64,000 bases of DNA. Source: Prevotella sp. (GTDB taxonomy: Bacteria > Bacteroidota > Bacteroidia > Bacteroidales > Bacteroidaceae). Location of the stretch: the NCBI GenBank assembly GCA_017847725.1, contig JAGAXW010000020.1:1-64000 (forward strand), given 5' to 3'. Positions 49,956 to 58,295 of the stretch are shown piece after piece. Position 1 is the stretch's first letter, and each line of letters starts with the position of its first letter. The translations under genes and the position numbers were made by a program. The notes under the pieces were generated by a model. That model did not search any database. It saw only the letters and a program-made list of their open reading frames with translations, and was not told where the DNA came from.

Positions 49956-50998
49956 TGAGAAGATTGTCCGTATTGATATTGTTGGTCTTCAATGTTTTGA
50001 CAGCGTTGTCGCAAGTAAACGTTGAAGCAAGGATTGATCCGATAGAAATACTGATTGGGCAGCAGGCGCAGGTAGTTCTGACGGTTCATGCCGACGAGAA
50101 TGCCAACATAGAATGGCCTATGCTGAAGCCTCGCCAGTTGTTGAATGAGGGGGTTGAGGTCGTTCATGTGCAGCATCCTACCCAACATGAAATGGTGCTG
50201 ACGGTGACAAGTTTTGACGGACGGCTCTATCACCTGGATCCTTTCTCGGTAAAGGTGAACGGGCGTGAGTACAAGACGGCTGATTTGGCACTGAAGGTGG
50301 TGGAAGTAGAGGTCGACACTACGAAACTGGACAAGTTTTATGGTCCGAGAGACGTGCAGGACAATCCTTTTCTCTGGAGCGAGTGGGCCTCTGTGTTTTG
50401 GCTCAGCCTGTTAGTCATATTGCTGTCGGTTGTCGGCTACTACCTGTTTTTGCGACTGCGTGACAACAAGCCTATTGTCGTCCGTATCAAGATGGTCAAA
50501 CGGCTGCTGCCGCACCAGAAGGCAATGAAGGAGATAGAGCAAATCAAGACAGACCGACTGGTGACCTCTGAAAATCAGAAGGCTTACTATACCAAGCTGA
50601 CGGATACGCTGCGCCGCTATATTGAGGAGCGATACGGATTCTCGGCAATGGAGATGACGAGCAGTGAAATCATCGAGCGCCTGATGGCATCCGCTGACGA
50701 ACAGTCTCTGTCAGAACTGAGCCAGTTGTTCCTGACTGCCGACCTGGTTAAGTTTGCCAAGTATTCGACCCTCATCAATGAGAACGACGCCAATCTTGTA
50801 AGTGCTGTTGACTTTATCAATCAGACCAAACTTGAGAATCAGCCTACGCAAGAGATTGTGAAACCCGAACTCTCTGCCGCCGACCAACGCACACAAAAGA
50901 CCCGTCGGCTACTGAAGGCTGTCATCTGGTTGCTGGCCATCGCTACAGTGGGGCTTTTTGCCTATATCGTTTACAGCATGTATCAACTGTTAGTATAG
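49955..50998 (+). CDS. Bat-operon membrane protein of unknown function
   Basis: A 347-residue protein with a signal peptide (LSVLILLVFNVLTALS before QVNV). A periplasmic domain (about 20-140: ARIDPIEILIGQQAQVVLTVHAD) resembles the BatD Ig-like start. Membrane helices lie near 144-166 (VFWLSLLVILLSVVGYYLFL) and at the C-terminus (VIWLLAIATVGLFAYIVYSM). The cytoplasmic middle contains YYTKLTDTLRRYIEERYGFSAMEMTSSEII, similar to the C-terminal domain of DUF4381/BatD relatives. It is translation-coupled to DUF58 and lies 10 bp before batA. It probably helps the VWA proteins; the exact role is unknown. Confidence 0.78.
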   Translation: MRRLSVLILLVFNVLTALSQVNVEARIDPIEILIGQQAQVVLTVHADENANIEWPMLKPRQLLNEGVEVVHVQHPTQHEMVLTVTSFDGRLYHLDPFSVKVNGREYKTADLALKVVEVEVDTTKLDKFYGPRDVQDNPFLWSEWASVFWLSLLVILLSVVGYYLFLRLRDNKPIVVRIKMVKRLLPHQKAMKEIEQIKTDRLVTSENQKAYYTKLTDTLRRYIEERYGFSAMEMTSSEIIERLMASADEQSLSELSQLFLTADLVKFAKYSTLINENDANLVSAVDFINQTKLENQPTQEIVKPELSAADQRTQKTRRLLKAVIWLLAIATVGLFAYIVYSMYQLLV

Positions 50999-51008
50999 AA
51001 AAAGAAAA

Positions 51009-52007
51009 ATGGAATTTGAAAATAAAGAATATCTGTTTTTACTGCTGCCGCTGATACCTTATGTAATCTGGTATCTGATGTATCGCAAGAAAAGCGAGCC
51101 AACGATACGCATGAGCAATACTCGTGTCTATCAATATGCGCCTCGCTCTTGGAAAGTCAGGCTTATGCCCATTCAGATGCTGTTGCGTATCGCTGCCATT
51201 GTACTGCTGGTTATCGTCCTGGCGCGTCCTCAGACAAAAAATTCCTGGAAGAACAAGACGATGGAAGGTATCGACATCATGCTGGCCATGGATGTGTCGA
51301 CCTCAATGCTGGCTGAAGACCTCAAGCCTAACCGACTTGAAGCTGCCAAGCAGGAAGCCGCAGAATTCGTTGTTGCACGCCCTAACGATAATATTGGCTT
51401 GACTATCTTCGCAGGTGAGGCTTTCACGCAATGTCCTATGACGACAGACCATGCTTCCTTGCTCAACCTGCTCCATAACGTGCGAACCGATATCGCACAG
51501 CGCGGTTTGATAGAAGACGGAACGGCTATCGGTATGGGCCTGGCCAACGCAATCAGTCGCCTGAAAGACTCCAAGGCTAAAAGCAAGGTCGTTATCTTGC
51601 TGACAGACGGTTCAAATAATCGTGGCGACTTGTCGCCTATGACAGCTGCCGAGATAGCGAAAAGTCTTGGTATTCGTGTGTATACAATTGGTGTCGGCAC
51701 CAACAAGGTGGCACCTTATCCTATGATAGTTGCCGGTGGTGTTCAGTATGTTAATGTACCCGTAGAAATTGACACCAAGACCCTGAGTGATATTGCTCAT
51801 GCAACAGATGGCGATTTCTATCGTGCGACGAATAACCGTGAACTACAGAAAATCTATCAGGAAATAGATAAACTGGAGAAATCAAAGCTTAATATAAAGA
51901 AATTCAGTAAGCGCTACGAAGCCTATCAGCCCTATGCAATAGCTGCAGTGCTGATACTCTTGTTAGAGATGCTGTTGCGCATTACCGTGTTCCGTAAGTT
52001 ACCATAA
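51009..52007 (+). CDS. batA: Aerotolerance VWA protein BatA
   Basis: A 332-residue inner-membrane protein: two N-terminal helices (YLFLLLPLIPYVIWYLMY and LLRIAAIVLLVIVLARPQ) and one C-terminal helix flank a VWA domain with an intact metal site (AMDVSTSMLAEDLKPNR, TIFAGEAFTQCPMTTDHASL, LLTDGSNNRGDLSPMT). Bat proteins were named from Bacteroides aerotolerance, but the biochemical function remains open. It pairs with the BatB-like protein downstream, whose sequence it mirrors. Confidence 0.92.
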   Translation: MEFENKEYLFLLLPLIPYVIWYLMYRKKSEPTIRMSNTRVYQYAPRSWKVRLMPIQMLLRIAAIVLLVIVLARPQTKNSWKNKTMEGIDIMLAMDVSTSMLAEDLKPNRLEAAKQEAAEFVVARPNDNIGLTIFAGEAFTQCPMTTDHASLLNLLHNVRTDIAQRGLIEDGTAIGMGLANAISRLKDSKAKSKVVILLTDGSNNRGDLSPMTAAEIAKSLGIRVYTIGVGTNKVAPYPMIVAGGVQYVNVPVEIDTKTLSDIAHATDGDFYRATNNRELQKIYQEIDKLEKSKLNIKKFSKRYEAYQPYAIAAVLILLLEMLLRITVFRKLP

Positions 52008-52032
52008 AAATAACGCAAATAATAGAAAGACC

Positions 52033-53751
52033 GTGTTTCGATTTGAAGATCCCATATATCTCTATTCCTTGGTACTGATCCCATTGTTGGCACTTGTTCG
52101 TTTCGCGTTGTTGCGGCAACAGAAGAAACGCTTGCGCCGTTTTGGTGACATAGAACTCTTGCGCCAACTCATGCCGGATGTTTCTCGGGTACGCCCTTCT
52201 GTGAAATTCTGGATGTTGCAGCTGGCATTGGCATTACTCATTGTCGTGATTGCCCGTCCACAGTTTGGAACAAAAATCAGCAATGAGAAGAGAACTGGTA
52301 TTGAGACGATTATTGCGATGGATGTCAGTAACTCGATGCTGGCAGAAGATGTTACACCCAGTCGACTGGACCGTGCAAAAATGATGGTAGAGAATCTGGT
52401 GGATCATTTTACGGACGACAAGATTGGTCTTATCGTTTTTGCTGGCGACGCCTTCATACAGTTGCCCATAACAAGTGACTATGTGTCGGCAAAAATGTTT
52501 CTTTCAAGCATTTCCCCCTCCATGATAGCTACACAGGGAACGGATGTCGCAGCTGCTATCAGACTGGCAACTCATAGCTTTACAAAGCAGGAGGGCGTCG
52601 GGCGTGCCATCATTGTTATCACGGATGGAGAGGACCATGAGGGAGGTGCGTTAGAAGCTGCTGAGGAAGCGAAGAGTCAAGGGATGCTCGTCTATGTCTT
52701 AGGTGTCGGATCGACAAAGGGTGCACCTATTCCTATCGGCGACGGCGACTATCTGAAGGACAATACTGGGCAGACCGTGATGACGGGGCTTAACGAGGAA
52801 ATGTGCCGACAGATAGCCCAGGCTGGCGGTGGCGCATATATACATGTGGAGAATAACAGCCGTGCCCAGGATTTGCTTGATGCAGAACTTGGCAAGTTGA
52901 CAAAAAAAGAAATTAGCAGTACCATCTATAGCGAGTATGATGAGCAATTCCAGTATGTCGGTTTATTGGCTTACCTGCTCTTATTGCTTGAGTTGTGCAT
53001 ACTGGAGATTAAGAATCCGCTGCTGAGGAATGTATCCCTCTTCAAGAGAAAAGGTACTGCGGTGCTGCTATTGCTGATAATAGGATGCTGTTTTATGCCT
53101 TCTGATTTGTCAGCACAGAATGCCCGCCAGTTGGTGCGACAGGGAAATAAACATTTTCGTGCAGGAAACTATGCAGATGCTGAGGTCGCGTATCGTAAGT
53201 CTGTAGAGAAAGATGCACGTAACGCCCAAGCTGCCTATAATCTTGGAAATGCCTTGCTTGCACAGCGTAAGGATTCTGCGGCAGTCGTCCAGTTTGAGGC
53301 TGCTGCAAAACTGGAAGAAAATCCTATCCGCAAGGCCATGGCTTATCACAATATTGGCGTTATATGTCAGGGCAAACAGATGTACTCTGAAGCCATAGAG
53401 GCTTACAAGGAGTCTTTGCGCAATAATCCTGATTCTGATGAGACCCGTTATAATCTTGAACTGTGTAAACGTCAACAGAAACAACAGCAGAATCAGCAAC
53501 AGCAGGATAAGTCTAAACAAGACAAGAATCAAAAGAATCAGCAACAGCAACAAGATAAACAGAACGATCAGAGCCAGCAAAAAAATCAAGATAAGCAGAA
53601 CAAGGAAGCGCAGCAACAGCCACGACAGATGAGTCGTGAGAATGCTGAGCAACTGCTTAATGCCGCCATTCAGGAGGAGAAATCTACCCAGGAACGTATG
53701 AAGAAGGCACAGCAGCAGGCAGGACGTCGCCGGCTCCAGAAGAATTGGTAA
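52033..53751 (+). CDS. BatB-BatC fusion protein (VWA plus TPR)
   Basis: A 572-residue protein from GTG 52033. Residues 1-335 are BatB-like: N-terminal helices, a VWA domain with metal site AMDVSNSMLAED (Asp97, Ser99, Ser101) and VITDGEDHEGG, and a helix near 307-325. Residues 338-361 (KRKGTAVLLLLIIGCCFM, DLSA) are a former signal peptide or a second membrane helix. A BatC-like TPR domain follows (GNKHFRAGNYADAEVAYRKS, KQMYSEAIEAYKESLRNNPD). Residues about 465-540 are a Gln/Lys/Asn-rich low-complexity tract. In several relatives BatB and BatC are separate genes, so this is a fusion with the TPR half presumably periplasmic. Confidence 0.88.
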   Translation: MFRFEDPIYLYSLVLIPLLALVRFALLRQQKKRLRRFGDIELLRQLMPDVSRVRPSVKFWMLQLALALLIVVIARPQFGTKISNEKRTGIETIIAMDVSNSMLAEDVTPSRLDRAKMMVENLVDHFTDDKIGLIVFAGDAFIQLPITSDYVSAKMFLSSISPSMIATQGTDVAAAIRLATHSFTKQEGVGRAIIVITDGEDHEGGALEAAEEAKSQGMLVYVLGVGSTKGAPIPIGDGDYLKDNTGQTVMTGLNEEMCRQIAQAGGGAYIHVENNSRAQDLLDAELGKLTKKEISSTIYSEYDEQFQYVGLLAYLLLLLELCILEIKNPLLRNVSLFKRKGTAVLLLLIIGCCFMPSDLSAQNARQLVRQGNKHFRAGNYADAEVAYRKSVEKDARNAQAAYNLGNALLAQRKDSAAVVQFEAAAKLEENPIRKAMAYHNIGVICQGKQMYSEAIEAYKESLRNNPDSDETRYNLELCKRQQKQQQNQQQQDKSKQDKNQKNQQQQQDKQNDQSQQKNQDKQNKEAQQQPRQMSRENAEQLLNAAIQEEKSTQERMKKAQQQAGRRRLQKNW

Positions 53752-53760
53752 GAAAGTTAT

Positions 53761-56358
53761 ATGAAATATAGAATCCACGATAGAAAAAAAAGACAGGTAA
53801 AAAGTTTCTTTATTTTTTACCTCTTATTCTTGTTACCATTGGCTACTGCCGCTCAAAAGTTAACGGGCCGCGCACCCTCACAGGTGGCTGTCGGTGAGCA
53901 GTTCCGCCTAACCTATACTATCAATACGCAGGACGTAAAAGGTTTCCGTGCTGGTAATGTTCCAGAGGAGTTTGAAGTCTTGATGGGGCCAAGTACATCC
54001 ACCCAGTCGAGTTTCCAGATGGTCAATGGGCATACATCCAGCACGTCGTCTGTCACCTATACATACATTCTTGTTGCTAACAAGCAGGGTACCTTTACCA
54101 TTCCAGCTGCTCATGCCACTGTCGACGGCAAGACAGTGCAGTCTAACGAACTGCGCATCAAGGTTGCAGGTCAGGTGCAGAGTGGAGCTCGTGGGCGGCA
54201 TCAGCAGGGCGGTTCTCAAGAGTTGCGCCCTGCAGGTTCGGCGATTTCCGGCAGCGACCTCTTTATCAAGGTTAGTGCCTCAAAACAGCACGTTCGTGAG
54301 CAGGAACCTATACTTTTAACCTATAAGGTATATACCCTTGTGGGGTTGACCCAGCTGAGTGGCAAGATGGCCGATTTGAAGAGCTTCTACTCTCGCGAGG
54401 TTCCTCTGCCTCAGGAAAAAAGTTTTAGAGTAGAAACTTTAAACGGACGCCAGTACCGTACCGTTACGTGGCAGCAGTATGTCGTGTTTCCACAGACTAC
54501 TGGAAAGTTGGAGATTCCAAGTATCACCTACGAAGGCATTGTTGTTCAGCAGAATCGCAATGTCGATCCGTTTGAAGCTTTCTTCAATGGCGGGTCTGGC
54601 TATGTGGAAGTTAAGAAACAGATAAAAGCTCCTGGCATTACTATTCAGGTGGATCCATTGCCTCAGCGTCCTGCTGATTTCTCTGGTGGAGTGGGGCGCT
54701 ATACGATCTCTGCTCAACTGGAGCGCAACGAGGTAAAGGCTAATGATCCTATCAAGTTACGTGTTGTCGTAAGTGGTTCTGGTAATATGAAGTTGCTGAA
54801 GCAGCCTGTGGTAAAATTCCCAAAAGACTTTGATAGTTATGATGCAAAGGTGACCGACAAGACCAAATTGACAGTCAACGGAATTGAGGGATCTATTGTG
54901 TATGACTTCTTAGCCGTTCCTCGTCATCAGGGAAAGTACGAAATTCCTGCTATCGAGTACGTTTATTTTGACACCCAGAAAGGCACATACAACACAGTAA
55001 AGACAGAATCCTTTACACTCAATGTTGCCAAGGGAGACGGAAACAGTTCCTCTACCGTCTACACAGCACAGGAGGACATTAAGCAATTGGCTCATGATAT
55101 TCGTTATATTCATACAGGGAATACTGAACAGCGTGCCGTTGATGATTTCTTCTTTGGATCATCTGCCTATTGGACAACGATAGCGTTGCTGCTTGTCACA
55201 TTTGTCTCGCTGTTTGTTATTTTCCGGCACAGGGCTATCGAACATGCCAATATCATGAAACAACGTGCCGGAAAGGCTAACAAGGTGGCCGTCAAACGAC
55301 TGAAGAAAGCTGACAAACTGATGCATGCCGGTCGCGAAGGAGACTTCTATGATGAGGTGTTGCGCGCATTATGGGGGTATGTCGGCGACCGATTGAGCAT
55401 GCCTGTCGAGCAGCTCTCACGTGACAATGTCAGCCAGCAGTTGGAAAATCACGGAGTCAGTGAAGAGGTCATCCGGCAGTTTATTGGTGCCCTTGAGGAA
55501 TGTGAATATGCGCGCTTTGCTCCAGGTGATGCAAAAGGAAATATGAAGAAAGTTTATGATGCTGCTTTAAGTGCCATCACTCAAATAGCCTCAACGATGA
55601 AGAAAAAGAGTCATTCGTCCCGTCCTGTGACACTGTTGCTTCTCATGCTGTTACCTATTGCAGCTTCTGCTGTAACTAAATCACAGGCAGACAGTCTCTA
55701 TGCTGCCGAGCATTATCAGCAGGCTGCACAAATGTATGAGAAACTACTGAAAAAGGGAACTTCTGCAGATCTTTATTACAATCTGGGGAATGCCTACTAT
55801 CGTATGGACAATATTACACAGGCAGTTATTGCTTACGAACGTGCATTGCTGTTGGCACCAGGAGACAATGATATTCGCCAAAACCTTCAGCTGGCACGCT
55901 CAAAAACAATAGATAAGATGGTGCCAGAGTCTGAGATTTTCTTCCTCACATGGTATCGTTCGATAGTCTCGTTACTTGATACCGACAGTTGGGCATATAT
56001 AGCCGTTTTTGCACTATTGTTAGTAATACTTTTGGCATTGGCATATCTCTTCGCAGAACCTGTGTGGTTGCGTAAGGTAGGCTTCTTCGGTGGAATCTCC
56101 TTCTTGTTTGCCTTCCTGCTGTGCAATCTTTTTGCATGGCAGCAGAAACAGATGATAGACAAGCGTACGGGCGCTGTGGTTATTCAGTCGGCTATCAATG
56201 TAAAAAGTACCCCGGCAAAAAATGGTACTGACCTTTTCATCCTGCATGAGGGCACAAAAGTGACGGTCGTTGATGCCTCCATGAAAGAGTGGTGCGAGAT
56301 ACGCGTTGCTGACGGCAAACAAGGATGGGTGGAGAGTAAACAAATAGAGATAATTTGA
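53761..56358 (+). CDS. BatD-BatE fusion protein
   Basis: An 865-residue protein. Residues 1-612 are BatD-like: signal peptide (FFIFYLLFLLPLATAA), Ig-like periplasmic domains (GRAPSQVAVGEQFRLTYTIN, SKQHVREQEPILLTYKVY), a membrane helix near 474-492 (TTIALLLVTFVSLFVIFRH) and a cytoplasmic end (VLRALWGYVGDRLSMPVEQLS). Residues 613-865 are BatE-like: a second signal sequence (MKKKSHSSRPVTLLLLMLLP), TPRs (YNLGNAYYRMDNITQAVIAYE), two helices, and a C-terminal SH3-like domain (VTVVDASMKEWCEIRVADGKQGWV). No stop separates the halves. ATG 55597 could also start a free BatE. It is the last gene of the Bat operon. Confidence 0.87.
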   Translation: MKYRIHDRKKRQVKSFFIFYLLFLLPLATAAQKLTGRAPSQVAVGEQFRLTYTINTQDVKGFRAGNVPEEFEVLMGPSTSTQSSFQMVNGHTSSTSSVTYTYILVANKQGTFTIPAAHATVDGKTVQSNELRIKVAGQVQSGARGRHQQGGSQELRPAGSAISGSDLFIKVSASKQHVREQEPILLTYKVYTLVGLTQLSGKMADLKSFYSREVPLPQEKSFRVETLNGRQYRTVTWQQYVVFPQTTGKLEIPSITYEGIVVQQNRNVDPFEAFFNGGSGYVEVKKQIKAPGITIQVDPLPQRPADFSGGVGRYTISAQLERNEVKANDPIKLRVVVSGSGNMKLLKQPVVKFPKDFDSYDAKVTDKTKLTVNGIEGSIVYDFLAVPRHQGKYEIPAIEYVYFDTQKGTYNTVKTESFTLNVAKGDGNSSSTVYTAQEDIKQLAHDIRYIHTGNTEQRAVDDFFFGSSAYWTTIALLLVTFVSLFVIFRHRAIEHANIMKQRAGKANKVAVKRLKKADKLMHAGREGDFYDEVLRALWGYVGDRLSMPVEQLSRDNVSQQLENHGVSEEVIRQFIGALEECEYARFAPGDAKGNMKKVYDAALSAITQIASTMKKKSHSSRPVTLLLLMLLPIAASAVTKSQADSLYAAEHYQQAAQMYEKLLKKGTSADLYYNLGNAYYRMDNITQAVIAYERALLLAPGDNDIRQNLQLARSKTIDKMVPESEIFFLTWYRSIVSLLDTDSWAYIAVFALLLVILLALAYLFAEPVWLRKVGFFGGISFLFAFLLCNLFAWQQKQMIDKRTGAVVIQSAINVKSTPAKNGTDLFILHEGTKVTVVDASMKEWCEIRVADGKQGWVESKQIEII

Positions 56359-56370
56359 TACAAGTTTTTT

Positions 56371-57027
56371 ATGGAAGAATTGATACATTTTGATAAACAA
56401 CTGCTATTATGGTGCAACGGCAGTGATTCGTTGTTCATCGACTATATGGTGACGACGCTGACAAATGCTAAGACCTGGATACCGCTTTATATAGCATTGT
56501 TATATGTCGTTGTGAAGAATAACAAGAGTGCTAAGGAGGTCTTTTATATCGTAGCAGCAGCCGGGCTCTGTGTTTTCTTGGCTGGAGGACTCGACGACAT
56601 GATCGTGAAACCTCTCGTCGCCCGTTGGCGTCCCACGCACGATCCGGAGATTGGCATGCTTGTTGATGTCGTTGACGGGTATCGGGGTGGAAATTATGGC
56701 TTCTTTTCAGCCCATGCATGCAATACTTTTAGTATAGCGGTGTTTTTCTCGTTGCTCATGCGCTTCCGTCCCCTTGTCGCAGCGATGATTCTTTGGTCGT
56801 TGACCAACTGTTGGACGCGTCTTTATCTGGGCGTCCATTATCCTGGTGATATTACTGTCGGACTTATTTGGGGCGGAATAGTTGGCTATGTAGTCTACCG
56901 TCTTTATTGCCGTGTGACAACACCGGCAGTATATCCTGCAAAACTTTGTTACATTCCTATCATCGTACTTGCGTTACTCTTCCTCTATGCTATCGTTCGT
57001 GGGATGGTAACTGCTTATGTTCTGTAA
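56371..57027 (+). CDS. PAP2-family phosphatase
   Basis: A 218-residue polytopic membrane phosphatase. The three PAP2 signature parts are visible: KPLVARWRP (motif 1), FFSAHACN (motif 2, SAHA in place of the usual PSGH) and TRLYLGVHYPGD (motif 3, Thr in place of Ser before Arg). About six helices are present. PAP2 enzymes dephosphorylate undecaprenyl pyrophosphate or lipid phosphates. The substrate is unknown and the motif-2 variant makes the class uncertain. It lies 12 bp after the BatD-BatE gene and 18 bp before queA. Confidence 0.82.
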   Translation: MEELIHFDKQLLLWCNGSDSLFIDYMVTTLTNAKTWIPLYIALLYVVVKNNKSAKEVFYIVAAAGLCVFLAGGLDDMIVKPLVARWRPTHDPEIGMLVDVVDGYRGGNYGFFSAHACNTFSIAVFFSLLMRFRPLVAAMILWSLTNCWTRLYLGVHYPGDITVGLIWGGIVGYVVYRLYCRVTTPAVYPAKLCYIPIIVLALLFLYAIVRGMVTAYVL

Positions 57028-57045
57028 CCTTTTAGAAATAATGCC

Positions 57046-58263
57046 ATGAATGTAAAAGAAATATCGATAAAGGATTATCAATATGACTTGCCTGATGAGC
57101 GTATTGCAAAATACCCAAAGGCTGAGCGAGATCACTCCAAACTACTTGTGTATAAAAATGGTGAGGTAGCGGAGGATATCTTTTATAATCTGCCTAAGTA
57201 TTTACCGGCGAAGGCCCTGATGGTGTTTAACAATACCAAGGTCATTCAGGCACGTTTGCATTTTCGTAAAGAGACGGGTGCACTGATTGAAATTTTTCTA
57301 CTTGAGCCATCACAGCCTGCTGACTATGAGCAGATGTTTCAGACAACAAACCATTGTTCCTGGTTGTGTCTGGTGGGTAATCAAAAGAAATGGAAGGGTG
57401 GTCCGCTCGTCCATCATGATGACTCGTTCATGATTCAGGCTGTGCGGAAAGGCGAGGTAGGTACCAGCCAGCTCATAGAATTCCAATGGCAGGCCGCCGA
57501 GGGTCACCCTCCTCTCTCGTTTGCTGAGGTTATCGACAAGATGGGCGAGTTACCCATACCTCCATATCTTAATCGTGAAACGCAGGAGAGTGACAAAACT
57601 ACCTATCAGACGGTCTATTCAAAGATTAAAGGTAGTGTGGCTGCTCCTACTGCAGGTCTTCATTTCACGAATCGAGTGCTGCAGGCTATAGATGAACATG
57701 GGATTGAACGCGAGGAACTGACGCTCCATGTCGGAGCGGGTACTTTCCGTCCAGTCAAAAGCGACACCATTGGTCAGCACCCTATGCATACGGAATATGT
57801 GGCAGTTCATCGGCATACTATTGAGCGACTCATTGCCTATGGCGGATCTGCTATTGCCGTTGGCACCACCAGTGTGCGTACGCTCGAGAGTCTCTACTAT
57901 ATGGGACTAAAACTGATGAAAAACCCGGATCTTTCGGAAGAACAGTTACATATCAATCAATGGGAACCTTATGAGAATAATGGCGAAACCCCTCAATCGG
58001 TTGTGGTCTTACAGGCACTGTTAGACTGGATGTCCCGTCATGAACTCAATGTGCTCCATTCCTCGACGCAAATTATTATCGCGCCCAGCTATGAATATAA
58101 GATTGTCAAGATGCTTGTTACGAACTTCCACCAACCGCAGTCAACACTACTGCTTTTGGTCAGTGCTTTCGTGAAAGGTGACTGGCGTAAAATCTACGAC
58201 TATGCGCTGGCACACGATTTCCGCTTCCTCAGTTATGGTGATTCTTCACTGCTGATGCCATAG
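57046..58263 (+). CDS. queA: tRNA preQ1(34) S-adenosylmethionine ribosyltransferase-isomerase
   Basis: A 405-residue QueA, which transfers the ribosyl part of SAM to preQ1 in tRNA during queuosine synthesis. Motifs: YDLPDERIAKYP, MVFNNTKVIQARL, GELPIPPYLNR, YQTVYSKIKGSVAAPTAGLHFT, LHVGAGTFRPVKSDTI, MHTEYVAV and TNFHQPQSTLLLLVSAF. It is about 50 residues longer than E. coli QueA because of insertions in the middle (NHCSWLCLVGNQKKWKGG) and before the C-terminus, as in other Bacteroidota. It is the second gene after the Bat operon on the same strand. Confidence 0.95.
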   Translation: MNVKEISIKDYQYDLPDERIAKYPKAERDHSKLLVYKNGEVAEDIFYNLPKYLPAKALMVFNNTKVIQARLHFRKETGALIEIFLLEPSQPADYEQMFQTTNHCSWLCLVGNQKKWKGGPLVHHDDSFMIQAVRKGEVGTSQLIEFQWQAAEGHPPLSFAEVIDKMGELPIPPYLNRETQESDKTTYQTVYSKIKGSVAAPTAGLHFTNRVLQAIDEHGIEREELTLHVGAGTFRPVKSDTIGQHPMHTEYVAVHRHTIERLIAYGGSAIAVGTTSVRTLESLYYMGLKLMKNPDLSEEQLHINQWEPYENNGETPQSVVVLQALLDWMSRHELNVLHSSTQIIIAPSYEYKIVKMLVTNFHQPQSTLLLLVSAFVKGDWRKIYDYALAHDFRFLSYGDSSLLMP

Positions 58264-58295
58264 TTATAATAGTAGGATAAATAAATGAAATAAAT

